Source: Rachicladosporium sp. CCFEE 5018
Lineage: Eukaryota > Ascomycota > Dothideomycetes > Cladosporiales > Cladosporiaceae
Length of the DNA stretch: 64,000 nucleotides
Direction of reading: 5' to 3'
Assembly (NCBI GenBank): GCA_002077045.2
Contig: KZ111143.1
Span: 251,568-315,567 of the forward strand
The notes under the pieces are model-generated. The model did no database searches, had not been told where the DNA came from, and saw only the letters and a list, made by a program, of their open reading frames with translations. Below are positions 20,363 to 31,907 of this stretch, one piece after another; the stretch's first letter is position 1, and each line of letters opens with the position of its first letter. Position numbers and translations under genes: made by a program.

Positions 20363-21522
20363 ATGGCGAACCCTCACATGGAATTCGACCCAAAGTACGA
20401 CAACTACGACTACCCCACCACAGCACCGACCCCCCAAACGGGCCACCCAGGCTACACAACCAAAGAGCAAGACGCCGCCGTCTTTCAACTGCGCAGCATG
20501 CTCGAGCAAGCCGGCTACAAAGACCGCCTCGACACGCACACCATGCTGCGCTTCCTCCGCGCACGCAAATTCAACGTCGAGCTCTCCAGAACCATGTTCG
20601 TGGACGCTGAGAAATGGCGCGCTGGCTTTGGCGGCGGGCTGGATAAGTTGGTGCCGACGTTTGAGTACCCTGAGAAGAGCCAGATGTTCAAGTACTATCC
20701 GCAGTATTACCATAAGACTGATAAGGATGGACGGCCGGTTTATATTGAGGAGTTGGGGAATATTGATTTGGGGGCTATGAGGAAGATTACGACGGATGAG
20801 AGGATGCTGCAGAATCTTGTTGTGGAGTATGAGAAGATGGCTGATCCAAGGCTGCCGGCTTGCTCGAGGAAGGCAGGACATTTGCTGGAGACGAGCTGCT
20901 CGATTCTGGATCTCAAGGGTGTTGGGCTCTCGAAAGCGCCCTCGGTGTATGGTTACCTTCAGCAAGCCAGTGGGGTCAGTCAGAACTACTACCCTGAGCG
21001 GCTGGGGAAGATGTACTTGATCAATGCGCCTTGGGGGTTCTCGACGGTGTTCAGCGTTGTCAAGAAGTTTTTGGATCCGGTGACGGTGGCAAAGATTCAT
21101 GTGTTGGGCGGGAGCTATCAGAAGGAGCTGTTGGCGCAGGTGCCGAAGGAGAACTTGCCGAAGCATCTTGGGGGTGATTGCAGCTGTAAGGGCGGATGTC
21201 AGTTGAGTGATGTGGGACCTTGTGAGTTCTCGTCCTATCTCCAAAGAGCAGAGTTCACAACGAGACGAGAACCTGCTCCTCTCGGAAAAATCATCCAAGT
21301 TCCTCGACCTAGTACGGGCAGAAAGTTGCTGACATCCCATGAACAGGGCAAGATCCGCAGTGGAGCAAGCCGCCTGCTTGGGCGAAGAAGGACAACAGCA
21401 TCCCGGCCACCGAGGGTCACATCAGCGATGGAATTCCAAGTGGCGCTGCAAGTGGCGCCGCAAACGGACATGCTGTTCCTCAACAGCAACCTCTGGGTCA
21501 GACCGCGCCTGCAAGCCACTAG
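20363..21522 (+). CDS. SEC14: Sec14-type phosphatidylinositol/phosphatidylcholine transfer protein, copy A
   Basis: CRAL-TRIO lipid-transfer protein of 344 aa. It would exchange PI and PC and support Golgi secretion. The CRAL-TRIO N-terminal helices are at about 45-95 (HTMLRFLRARKFNVELS), and the lipid-binding domain is at about 115-280 with KMYLINAPWGFSTVFSVVKK and the HLGGDC segment. Exons are 20363-21221 and 21347-21522, split by a 125-nt intron at 21222-21346. The splice gives DVGPWQDPQWSKPPAWAKK, typical of fungal Sec14. The intron in copy B is 57 nt with unrelated sequence. Synonymous differences in the 3' half of exon 1 are dense, although the proteins are nearly the same. Confidence 0.92.
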
Positions 21523-22097
21523 ATATCGCAACGTTCTACTTTGGACCTTGAGCACGACTCCTAGAAAAGCTGGGGCGGAGATGTGCGTTTACTCGAGCTC
21601 TTGTGGCAGCATACATTGTTTTGGCGTGCCTACTAGAGTATACCCTGATGAACACAGAAGTCGATGTGCGTGTCATTTTCTTATCTTCTATCTGACAGTA
21701 CGTGTAAGTTTGAGGTGACGATGAAGTCGGGTCGCCGTATGTGCCTTCCATTCACTTCAGCGCGCGACCCGACAGCCAGGTCCCACCTGCAGCATCTTCA
21801 AATCTCTCGCTTCCAAGCAACACTCTTGCTTCACACCTCGTGTCGTTTAACAACAGCCATGTATGCAAGCGCACGTCTCACGCCTGCCAATGGCTGTGTT
21901 TACACACTGATGCCGACACTGCTTTACAATCTCATCTCAGCCTCCTCTCTTCATTGCATCGTTCAGCACGCTCTGGTTTTGGCTGTTGGGAAGTGTTTGG
22001 ACACTGCTACATCTTTTCGTTCTTCGGTTTGCGAAGGCTATACACTCGCTCTGTTTCATCATCACTCATCTGACCTCAAGCCTCGCAAGGCGGCACA
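21523..22097. promoter_or_regulatory. Intergenic, promoter of the 1642-aa gene, copy A
   Basis: Conserved with 52570-53142. A 192-codon plus-strand frame overlaps the next start out of frame in both copies and is not supported as a gene. Confidence 0.35.
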
Positions 22098-25000
22098 ATG
22101 CCTTACACCGATCCAGTCTCGAGTGTCAGTGGTCGGAACAGCAGAGCTAGCAATGTCTCCGCTGCGACTGGAGCCTCGAGATCACACCGTCCGCCTCCGA
22201 TGGGCAGTGTTGGTGATACACTTGCCAATGCTGGTGTGCTGAGTATGCTCAAGACCTCGACTGATACTGGAGACATTGGAGCTTTGTCGTTCAACAGCAG
22301 TCGCTTGCCAAGAATGCCGCATCGCGCGGGTCAGAGCAGACAGCACCCATCGAGACTGTCCAGCTCGTCTCGTCACCCACCTGGCGGACCTGGCAATCAC
22401 AACTACGCGCCATCGGTGCAGTCAAGAGTCAGCTCCAACAATCGCGAGTGGGACACTGCCTCGAATGGCCGCCGCGGCTCAATGACCAGCATGCAAACCA
22501 TGCCGACATTCATGTCTGATGCTCAAACGTCGATCATGAGCGGTGGTCGTCCACTTGGTCTTGGTCCGCTGCCTGGCAACAGCAAGCGCGACAGCCGATC
22601 GTACTCACTTACCAACGATCCTGCTCGACAGCTTCCTCGACTGCGTTCTGCGACCAGCCTGAAGAGTCAGGGACACGAGCCGAGACAGCGATACGAGGGT
22701 CCACCGCCACCGATGGCAGAGATACGCGGGCCATTCGTTTACCCAACTCGACTCAAGCGGCCTGGCTATCGATCGCCTTCGCCGGCATTGAGCGACACCT
22801 ACGCTCATGGACAATCGGTGCACCCAGCGCACGTTCATCATCGGCGACAACCCATGCCAGCAGGACCTGCAATGCCCAATCTGCCGTCAATGGCACGCCC
22901 ACCTCTGCAGACATACGTCAGCGACTACGGACCAGACTACCCTGTCGACCATGGCTACCTCCATCCGCCTCCACCCAGAGGCATGTCAGTCTCACCTGTC
23001 AATTATGAGCAGCTAGCTCCTCTCCCAGCGCACTACCACTACCGCCAGCCCGCGATGCCGCTAGCTCATGCGCATCCGATGCATCAGCATGGCCAGCGCG
23101 GTATGCCAGCTCTGCCTCCTCACTCGATCTACGGTCCACCTCGCCCAATGTTCGCCCAACCGCAGTACGGCATGCCGCAGCATCCTCGTCGGGGTCCTGC
23201 CCCACCACCTCATGTGGCGCCAATGGCTGCAAGTATCTTTCACAACGCTGCTCGCATGGCGAGGCAGGTTCCCCAGCGTACTGATACTCCAATGCACGAT
23301 CTCAGTCCGCTGTCGTCCGATCCTCCGTCCTCGGGCACTGCACCATCAGCTTCGAGTCCTCCTACGCCGCGCGACACCAGCACTGTCCAGGTTGTCATCG
23401 ATCCGGCCTTCATCAACCCTGCCTTGACTGATCTGCCGGAGTCGACGGGTGATCCAGTCATGCCCACCAAGTACTTTGAGTACGCCGACGGCCTGGAGCG
23501 AGTCGAAGACAGCGAGATCGAAGTACATCACCCGTCTGTCCCTCCGTCTGGCTTCGTTCAGCGTGTACGGGCTATGCTAGAGTCTCGCGCCGCAGCCGAA
23601 GCAGCTGCCAGACGCGATGCTGAACGCGAGCACGAGCGAGTTCATGTCGAACGCATGCAGGTCGAAACTTATGACTTCGCGAACGCCGATGCCACACGCT
23701 TCACTCTCATCGAGGAGTATCAGTCGCCGGTCGAGTTGCCGGCATCGCCCATCAAGCTCGCTGAGCTGTCTGCTGGACCAAAATCGCCCGTGCAATCACT
23801 GCGACGTCTGACGAGGGATCTGGTCAAGGCTGAGCTGGCGCCTTCGTCTACTGAGGTGCAAGGGAGCAGTCGATTGGATCCTGTCACGCCTTTGAAGGGA
23901 CATCCGTCGCCTGCAAGACCTTGCGAGCAGACACCTGGCTACGACACGACTACCTTTGAGCCTTCGCAGGTCGAGGAAGGGACGCAGCAGACTGATCTGC
24001 CCTCATCGCCGCCAATGATCCAGCACAAAGGGTCCGTCACTGAGTCGGTCGGGACTTGTGGTACTGATGCTCAGTCGAAGGCTTCCGGCATGGACTACGC
24101 CCTCCACTACTCGCCGCCGTCTGAGACCGAGGGCACGGCGACCGATTTGGGCGAGACCGAGACCGAGTCGCGTGACCCGTTCGCATTGCAAGCTGACACG
24201 ATGACTGCTCAGCGCCAGGAAGCTAGGGCGGCCCTTCGATCAATTCATACCGACATGCCACCCGAGCCTGTCAGTCCCATGCTCACAGGAGAGAACGTCA
24301 ACCGCTTTTCCGCCGTCAGCCCCATCCACACCGAGACCCTTGGCATCGATGCTACGATTCAGCAAGCCAACGACGGAGACCCGCCCACAAGCAAGAACGG
24401 TCTCAGGCCCGCTGCAGACGAGAACCAACCACCAACTCCACGCACTCCAAGGACGTACTCGAAGTCCGTTCAGCTGGCCCAGCCCAACGTGTCGATAACC
24501 GAGACCAACAGTAATCGTCTCTCTCTCCCAGCAGATTTGAGCATGATCGGAGATACTACCATCAACAGCGCTACTGACGCCATGACTGACATGGCCGTTC
24601 GCTTCTCTATGCCAGGCACGACCATCACCATTGGTAAACCCCAGATCATCAACATCTCAGCCGGTAGCACACCACTCAAAGATGAAGCATCGACATTGAA
24701 ACCTGCATTGTATACAACCGATCGACCTCGCCGTGGCGGTTCGGTAGTTACTTTCGAAGACGAGGTAGCGCCACTGAAGGTGCAGAAGAAAGCGGAACAA
24801 CATCGCCAGAGCCAGTCACTCGGTGCTATTGTACCCATCGCCCGCTCCAACGGCCTACACACGGCACCATCTTTCGACGAACAGCAAGTCGACCCAGACC
24901 GTAGCTCCCGCGATACTACAGCTGACATGCGCTTCTCCGGCATCAACTTCATTCGCAACAAGTACCCCAGCACCCATCTACCAGGCCTGAAAGAGGAGTC

Positions 25001-27026
25001 TCTCGAAGACATGAGCATCCACGACCACCACCGTCGCTCGACTGACATCGCCGCCGGCCTTCAGTTTCAGCTCCCAGCCCGCATCGCTGCCGTCAAAGCA
25101 ATGCAAGAGCGACGTCAGCAAGAGGCCGAGGAAAAGCGTAAGAGTCGCGATCGTAGCAGCCGTGCTCCGGAACCTGGAAGACCCTTGGGGGAGATTCGCG
25201 ATCTGCCGAGTCTGAACTTCAGCCGCATGGACCTCATCGATAAGCTCAACGATGCCTTGCAGGTGCATCCAACTAAGTCTCTGGAAGTCGTAAGTCGTCG
25301 AGACTTCTCTGGCATCTGCTGTCCCAATCCTCAGAGGCCGGTGAGTGGGGAGAATTTATGGGATTGGTATGCGAGTTTCTTCAACAAGCCTGAGGACTTT
25401 CCAGCTGAGATTGAGGATGAGGAGGGCAGTGAGAAGGGCGAGGACTTTGAAGCTGAGGCGGAGAAGGAGGGAGTCGAGTCGAAGCGTGGGAGCAAGGCGC
25501 TGAGTGACGATGATGCTGCTGGGCGTCCGCTTTCGCCGCAGGAGCATATGCTGCAAGTCGCTACACAGGTCAACAGGCTTTCGATCCCGAGTGTGAATGG
25601 CTTGAGCGAGAGGCTGTCCGAGCTGTTGCCCAGTCTGCGCAATTTGCATCTCGACAGTGTGTTGGCCAACGACCGCGAGGTGGCGCACACAATCGATGAC
25701 ATTCATCAGCTTGGTCACATACCTGGCCCACGTCCAGACACCGTACTGTCGACTCGCACGTCTGCTGGCTTCCGCACCTTGGCTGAACGGGCCGAGGAGA
25801 TCGTGCTGAATGGTACACACGACTCGATCATACCTGGACGAGCACTGGCACTCAACAAGGAGCTGCCTGCTTTACCAGGGTCGATGTCGACTGATCGTGT
25901 TGCGTCACCAATGTCACTGAACAGCAAAGCGTCGTATCTCTCGGGCTCCATCTCCGCGCCATCTGGACTCGCGAAAGTCCTCGAGCGACCAGCGTCTGCG
26001 ATGGTCCGTACTCGGACCCCGTTGACCGAGGATGAAGTTCAGAAGCTACTCCCACCCGAGATGAATCCTATCGCGAAGGGGTATCGTCGCTCTCTGCTCG
26101 TCTCTTCGCTCAGCAGCCGACCTTGGAACCTCGACGAGAACTACCCTTGGTCCGAAGGTAGCCTCGCCATCGATCTCACTGCGCCTGACAAGGTGCATCA
26201 CCGCGAGACACTCGCCAGCGAGCTCGCCCGTCATCGTGGTACGAAGTCTCTAGACGTTACCCGGACCGGCAACAACCTGCTCGACAGCACCAACTCTGGC
26301 ATAGACGTAGGCTCCATCACCACTGATCTCGATCCCTCAGCATCCATTAACACTGAGCAGCTCACCGGAGTCTCCACAACCCACGCCCACAAGAACTCCA
26401 AACGCTCCATCTTCGGCTCGCTCAAGCACAAGATTGGTCTTGCTCGCAGTACTATCGATGACACGACGAAGACCGTCAGCACTCCAACGGCCACGCGCAC
26501 AACCGACGAATCGACGACCCACAACCCAGGTGATCGCTACCCGACTACAGCCTTGACTCCACCCCTCGGCTTCAACCTGGACGAAGTCCGCTCTTACTTC
26601 TCTGACGATAGCGCCGAGAGCCACCGCGGAAAGAATAGTCACCGCAAAGCTCCCAAAGGACGCCGCTGGACTGGTCTCAAGAGCCGCAACAAACACCACC
26701 ACCCCGCGCCGGGTGACCCACAGCGCAGTCAGTCCCTCAACGCCGCCAATAGCGACGACGCCACACTCCAGACACAGTCCTACTCAGCTGGCTCCTTTAA
26801 CGAGCATCGCCTCCTCGGTCTCGGCGAGAGCAGTGGTGTCTACGCATTCGAAGGTGTGGGTATGGGCAAGACGGAGTTTAGGATTAAGCGCTTTGGGGAG
26901 AAACTGAGGGTCTTGTTTGCGAAGGGTGGGGAGTTGATTCGGAGTTTGAGTGTGAGGAGCCAGAGGAAGAAGGGACCCGGGGGGAGGGATGAGTGGCTGG
27001 AGGATTCGCTGTATTCTGGTGTGTGA
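22098..27026 (+). CDS. Uncharacterised 1642-aa low-complexity protein, copy A
   Basis: Single-exon protein that I cannot assign. Residues 1-180 are Ser/Arg-rich. About 190-400 is Pro/His/Met-rich with repeated PPP motifs and YGMPQHP-type segments. About 480-530 is a short charged helix (ESRAAAEAAARRDAEREH). From 540 onward come many SP and TP sites and acidic patches. Two blocks look more ordered: about 1020-1110 (LNFSRMDLIDKLNDALQVHP, then DFSGICCP and LWDWYASFFNKPEDFP) and the basic C-terminus (FRIKRFGEKLRVLFAKGGEL). The character is that of a largely disordered scaffold with many phosphorylation sites. No enzyme motif, signal peptide or membrane span is seen. Copy B has the same length. 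Confidence 0.8.
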   Translation: MPYTDPVSSVSGRNSRASNVSAATGASRSHRPPPMGSVGDTLANAGVLSMLKTSTDTGDIGALSFNSSRLPRMPHRAGQSRQHPSRLSSSSRHPPGGPGNHNYAPSVQSRVSSNNREWDTASNGRRGSMTSMQTMPTFMSDAQTSIMSGGRPLGLGPLPGNSKRDSRSYSLTNDPARQLPRLRSATSLKSQGHEPRQRYEGPPPPMAEIRGPFVYPTRLKRPGYRSPSPALSDTYAHGQSVHPAHVHHRRQPMPAGPAMPNLPSMARPPLQTYVSDYGPDYPVDHGYLHPPPPRGMSVSPVNYEQLAPLPAHYHYRQPAMPLAHAHPMHQHGQRGMPALPPHSIYGPPRPMFAQPQYGMPQHPRRGPAPPPHVAPMAASIFHNAARMARQVPQRTDTPMHDLSPLSSDPPSSGTAPSASSPPTPRDTSTVQVVIDPAFINPALTDLPESTGDPVMPTKYFEYADGLERVEDSEIEVHHPSVPPSGFVQRVRAMLESRAAAEAAARRDAEREHERVHVERMQVETYDFANADATRFTLIEEYQSPVELPASPIKLAELSAGPKSPVQSLRRLTRDLVKAELAPSSTEVQGSSRLDPVTPLKGHPSPARPCEQTPGYDTTTFEPSQVEEGTQQTDLPSSPPMIQHKGSVTESVGTCGTDAQSKASGMDYALHYSPPSETEGTATDLGETETESRDPFALQADTMTAQRQEARAALRSIHTDMPPEPVSPMLTGENVNRFSAVSPIHTETLGIDATIQQANDGDPPTSKNGLRPAADENQPPTPRTPRTYSKSVQLAQPNVSITETNSNRLSLPADLSMIGDTTINSATDAMTDMAVRFSMPGTTITIGKPQIINISAGSTPLKDEASTLKPALYTTDRPRRGGSVVTFEDEVAPLKVQKKAEQHRQSQSLGAIVPIARSNGLHTAPSFDEQQVDPDRSSRDTTADMRFSGINFIRNKYPSTHLPGLKEESLEDMSIHDHHRRSTDIAAGLQFQLPARIAAVKAMQERRQQEAEEKRKSRDRSSRAPEPGRPLGEIRDLPSLNFSRMDLIDKLNDALQVHPTKSLEVVSRRDFSGICCPNPQRPVSGENLWDWYASFFNKPEDFPAEIEDEEGSEKGEDFEAEAEKEGVESKRGSKALSDDDAAGRPLSPQEHMLQVATQVNRLSIPSVNGLSERLSELLPSLRNLHLDSVLANDREVAHTIDDIHQLGHIPGPRPDTVLSTRTSAGFRTLAERAEEIVLNGTHDSIIPGRALALNKELPALPGSMSTDRVASPMSLNSKASYLSGSISAPSGLAKVLERPASAMVRTRTPLTEDEVQKLLPPEMNPIAKGYRRSLLVSSLSSRPWNLDENYPWSEGSLAIDLTAPDKVHHRETLASELARHRGTKSLDVTRTGNNLLDSTNSGIDVGSITTDLDPSASINTEQLTGVSTTHAHKNSKRSIFGSLKHKIGLARSTIDDTTKTVSTPTATRTTDESTTHNPGDRYPTTALTPPLGFNLDEVRSYFSDDSAESHRGKNSHRKAPKGRRWTGLKSRNKHHHPAPGDPQRSQSLNAANSDDATLQTQSYSAGSFNEHRLLGLGESSGVYAFEGVGMGKTEFRIKRFGEKLRVLFAKGGELIRSLSVRSQRKKGPGGRDEWLEDSLYSGV

Positions 27027-27314
27027 GACCTGTGAGTGCTGGGGCTGCCGGAGACTGGGTTGAATGAGTTGCTGACCGAGAGGCAGAGCCGGTGCATTTG
27101 TTTGTTTGACCTTAGCGATGCATGGCGGTGATCAGAGCATTGATTATGGTCGAGGCTGGAAATGCGCTTGGAATATGGTGGGCGGAAGTAATTGGACTTG
27201 ACGAAAGAGCAGTATCGTGACTTTTGCAGTACCATCCAGACGCATTGGCATATCGTACATGTAATGGACAAATGTATCACAAAGGTTCTTGACGGTAGAG
27301 GTTTGATACCAGTC

Positions 27315-30300
27315 CTATGCCTTCTTCCTCAGCAGTACGATATGATCCCCAGCTTTCACCACTTCGCCAGGTTGAACCAGCACCTTTTCGACCTTGGCTC
27401 CGTCTAGGTCGTCAGGCACATCGACATTGATCTCTAGCTTCATCGCCTCGAGTATGGCGAGCGTCTGCTTGGCCTTGACTTCGTCTCCCTCCTTCACCTG
27501 TACCTTCCATACATTGCTTGCAGTCGGCGCCTCCACTGACGCGATGGCAGGATCTGCGTTCAGGTCAGTACAGATCGGCTTTTGCGTTGGGTCAGAACGC
27601 GTACCCTCAAGCAGCTGATCCAAAGTCCCCTCGTCAACCTTCGTCTTCGCCTTCTCCTCCCGCCACCTCGCTAGACTTTCATTCTCCTCCCTCGTCATAT
27701 CGTCCTGTGCCTCCGCTTGTCTCTGTCTGATCCCCTTGACCTCCTCAGCAGTGTCCTTCAACAACTGGTTATGCTCCGCCATATCGAACACAGCCTCCTC
27801 CCACTTCCACTCATACCGTCCAGATCTGAACAGCAAGAGTTGCTTGTTGATCTCCTCCTCACTGACCCTCTCGAATTGAATCAGATCGAACTCACGGAAT
27901 AGCCAAGGCCGCTCGGGCGTGAAGCCGTGCTTCCAGCCGAACGTGTCGAAGCAGGGGACTGTTTGGCCGAGCATCATGTACCCGCCAGGACTATCGCTGG
28001 GGTATATAGACAGACAGCTCCCGCCCCAGCCCGCTGTGCCTTCGGGAGTGAATGTCCGGCTTGGGTTCGCCTTAGGCGAGCTCATGCGGTGTCGAGGGTC
28101 GACTGGTAGGGAGACAGTATTGCCGGAGAAGAAGCCCATGATTACCGCTATGAAAGTCCCAGAGAGGAAGTTCGAGCGGAGTTGATCTGGCGTGAAGGCG
28201 TTGTTCTTCGCCACGAAGTCGAGGTTGGAAGGCAGGTAGGGCGCATGAGGACGTGTAGAAGACATGTAGCGTTCTGTCGCTTCGTCCTGCACACGGGACT
28301 CGAAAGATAGCGGAAGTGTGATGCGGCGGCAGGGAATCTTCTGCTTCGAGAGGTCGCCGATCTTGTTTTCGAGGTCTTGCAGGTGGGAGATCAACTGCTT
28401 GCGGTCGAGTGACAGGCCGTTGTAGAAGAGCGTGATGGAGGTGCAGCCGCTGACCGTGTTTGTGAGATTGTCCTTGAGCCAGTTTGGGGCATCAGAGCCG
28501 TGGAGGGCGGTCTCCAGTGCAGTCGTGCGACAGCGATGATTGATATCGAACTCCTCATTGCCGTACTCTACAATCATGTGGTCATCTCCTGCTTGGCGAT
28601 AGCGTACCAGTGGCTGTGAGCCCTCTGCTTTGCGCTCCCACAGAATCGATGGCTCATCGTTGTTCGTGAGCTCGGTTCGGCCACCTAGTGGCTGGATATT
28701 GGCGAAGTCACCAGTGCTAATGGCCTTCTCCAGTGCCGACAGGTACTCTTCGACACCCTTACGCACGAGTAGAGCGGTCTCCAAACTCACACTCCGATAC
28801 TTAAGCGTATCACCGGCCTTGACCTGTCCCATCTTCCAGAACTCCCCTCGGATGATTGTGTTGACACTCGCGAAGCCACCGAAGTTCGGGCAATCCACAG
28901 GGAAGATACATGGGTCATCACCCGTGAAGTTCAAACCACCGAGCGGGTAGCCATATTCGATGAGATTGCTGGGGTGGGACCCACCTTCGCCACCGTCCTT
29001 GCGTGCCCATTGCGGCACAGGGCCGATGAGACGGATGGCACTGCGACTCGCGTTGTGTGAGACCTTCCAGTCGGTGGAGTAGAGCATGTCGATGTCTTCA
29101 GAGGTCAGATACCCTACGTCGTGTGGGCCAGGCATAGCGAGGATGGTCCAGTGAGATGGGTACACCGGACGTAGACTTTCTGGCACAGCAGGATGGCCAC
29201 CAAGACTCTTCGATGGCTCCTTCACAATCGCTAGTAGATCACCTGGTGCAAGTTGGCGGCCTTGGTAGCCTCCAATGCCTACGATCGGTGAAGTAGACTT
29301 GCTCCCGAAGTAGTCGGCAACTGCTGGAAAGCCACCGTACACTGCTAAGTAGGCACGACAACCCCCGCCAGTAGACTTGCCGATCTTGAGGTTCTGGCCG
29401 GCTTTGATGTGTTTCCTGGTCCACATCGGGAATACATCGCCGTCTAGTGTCGTTTCCATGGGTGCGCCAGTGAGCGCGATCACAGCAGGTCCCAGGAAAC
29501 GCAGCTCTGGACCGCTGAGAGTGATTTCCAAGCCTTCCTTGCCTCGATCATTACCGACGAGCATATTGGCTATGCTCAGTGCCACTGGATCCATCGCACC
29601 GCTGTGAGGGATGCCTTTGCCAACGGCAGGCCGACCAGGCAAGTCCTGCATCAACGTGTACGCACCAGCTGAGATGACGTCGATTGCAGCAGGCTGGAAG
29701 ACGAAGTCCTCGAGGAAGCTCGTGAGTGTATGTCCTAACGTAAATCTGTCGTCACGAAGGACTGCTGCGAGAAAGTCCAGATTGGTCGGCGGACCCGAAA
29801 TCGTGGACCTCGTAAGCATCATGTCCATGCCCTTGATGGCGGCTGTGCGAGTCCTGGCATGTAGCATGACTTTCGCAATGAGGGGATCGTAGTTCGAGGT
29901 GATGGTCGATCCAGTGAAAACCCAAGTATCAATACGAGAGTTGTCGAGTTCCGCCCACTCGACTTTCTGCAGAAGGCCAGGAGAGGGTGCATAGTCGCGA
30001 ACAGGGTTCTCTGCATAGACTCTTGCCTCGATCGCAGCACCAGTGGGCTTCGACGGTTGTAGCCCCTGTAGTTGGTCTGCAGAGAATCCTCCACGCCCAG
30101 CCAACTGAGCATCTGCTTGCCGGAGCATCAGCTCAACAAGATCGACATCGTAACAGAGCTCCGTAATGCCGTGCTCGACTTGCAGTCGTGTGTTCATCTC
30201 CAGAAAGAAGAAGTCACCACTCTTGTCGTCGACCAGATACTCCACGGTGCCAGCTGAGCCGTACTTGATCGACTTTGCTAGCTTGACAGCGGCATCGCCA

Positions 30301-31267
30301 AGTTTCTCACGCATGCCGGGATGGGCCTCGACGAAAGGTGACGGCGCCTCTTCTATCACCTTTTGGTGCCTTCGTTGGATGCTGCATTCGCGTTCGCCGA
30401 AGTGTATCGCTTCCCCTTGCCCATTGCCGAACACCTGCACTTCAATATGGTGACTTGCAGGGTAGTACCGTTCGATGAAGACGCCAGCATTCTTGAACAG
30501 GGCTTCACCGCGCGACTTGACCATCGTAAAGCCTTTCTTGACTTCCTCTGCAGTGTTGCAAGTCACAAGACCCATTCCGCCGCCACCGCCCGTTGCTACA
30601 ACCAATTAGCATGGTCCTTCTTGGGTCATCGAGAGAACGTGCCTTTCAACATCACGGGGTACCCCAGCTTCTCGCTCTGGGTGACAGCATCTTCCTCGCT
30701 ATCGACAAGACCCTTCGTGCCGGGCACGATAGGCACACCTGCTTTTTCCGCAAGATCTCGAGCGACTGTCATGTGTGAGTAGCTTGTTCATCTGATGGAC
30801 AGAAAATAGAGTACCGTGCTTGATGCCGAATGCCTACAATATGATCAGTTACAGTCCGCGACCATTGCCGCCTCAAGTCGTACCTCAATCGCCTCGGGCC
30901 CAGGTCCAACCCACACCATGCCAGCGTCGCCCACCGACCTAGCGAAGTCGGCGTTCTCTGACAGAAATCCATAGCCTGGGATTATCGCATCGACATGCTG
31001 CTCCTTAGCTATCTTGATAATGGCAGCTCCATCGGTATAGCCTGAGGTTTTCGTTCCAGGTAATAATACCGCCTCGTCTGCGTGTGACACGTGCAGCGAA
31101 GCAACATCGGCGGCAGTGTAGATCGACACGGTCCTGATGTTCAGACGCTTCGCAGTGCGAATAATACGGACCTTGTCAAGTTAGTAGGTTGTGAGCCTGA
31201 GCGCCGGAGGAGGACGTACAGCGATTTCACCTCGATTGGCGATCAGCAAAGTCTTGATCTTCTCCAT
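27315..31267 (-). CDS. Urea-carboxylase-like biotin enzyme (BC-AHS2-AHS1-BCCP), copy A
   Basis: ATP- and biotin-dependent carboxylase, 1252 aa from five exons: 31267-31220, 31171-30884, 30833-30815 (19 nt), 30765-30643, 30595-27315. Introns are 31172-31219, 30834-30883, 30766-30814 and 30596-30642, the last with a GC donor. Order: biotin carboxylase (MEKIKTLLIANRGEIAVRII; ATP-grasp ATGGGGGMGL; EMNTRLQVEHGITE), then an AHS2/KipA-type domain (PHSGAMDPVALSIAN), an AHS1/KipI-type domain (ERYMSSTRPHAPYLPSN), then the biotinyl domain with EAMKLEI, where Leu replaces the usual second Met. This is the layout of urea carboxylase, but without the fused allophanate hydrolase of yeast Dur1,2. A 5-oxoproline-related role is an alternative, since a PxpA homologue lies nearby. 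Confidence 0.88.
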
Positions 31268-31907
31268 CTTTGGAACCGGAATGACCACAGTTGCGATCTA
31301 GGAAAACAAAGGAAGAAAAGGGTATTTGAACCGGATGAGTGTCTATTGGTAACAAGGGCATATCATATCACCCCGCTTCATGAGAGGTCTTGCTAGCATC
31401 GCCTTCTACCTTGAGCTCTACGCGTCATTCTGACTGTGCTATTGGCTACGCGACGATAGCAAGACGAGACATGAGAAGTGAGCATAGGAGATACTTGAAA
31501 GAAACTGAGAGACTCGCATCGTCGGCAATTGCTCTTCGTCCGTAGCAGACGCGTTTCGCGTGGTGATATCGCGCTGTAGCTTTGCTCCCGCGAGTGCTGC
31601 GGTATCGACTTGTCAACCAGTAGAAGTGCGCTATCAACAATGGGACTAACATCGGCGTATTGAACGCTACACAGATCGCGCCTGCCCGCATCTTAGTATC
31701 TGATGTGATGCGAAGACGGGTACAGGACATCGAGAGACTGCCAGTGTGGACTACTCCCAGCGATGACGACATGGCTGTCGCGTGTCCCACGCGTGTGAAA
31801 GTGATTGTACCGGATGCGACAGTATTGGGCATAGATCTTATACCGCCAGGCCGTCTAAACTGACCGAGTACCACGGCTGCAGACAGGGGTCGTGTGTCAA
31901 TTATGAG
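31268..31907. promoter_or_regulatory. Divergent promoter with three MluI cell-cycle boxes, copy A
   Basis: This 640-bp region lies between the biotin enzyme and DNA ligase I. ACGCGT occurs at 31420-31425, 31549-31554 (followed by TTCGCG) and 31789-31794. ACGCGT is the MBF-bound box of G1/S genes, and yeast CDC9 is a classic target. The same sites recur in copy B. Confidence 0.55.

Noticed and set aside
20339..21340. A 333-codon minus-strand frame opposite SEC14
   Set aside because: A shadow of the Sec14 coding frame; it is shortened in copy B despite the conserved protein.
21664..22242. A 192-codon frame before the 1642-aa gene (and 52760-53287)
   Set aside because: It overlaps the larger gene out of frame, and its persistence is explained by duplication.
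31380..31460. GATA-factor sites in the biotin enzyme promoter
   Set aside because: Only one weak CGATAG match was seen; TATCA sequences here do not fit the full consensus.
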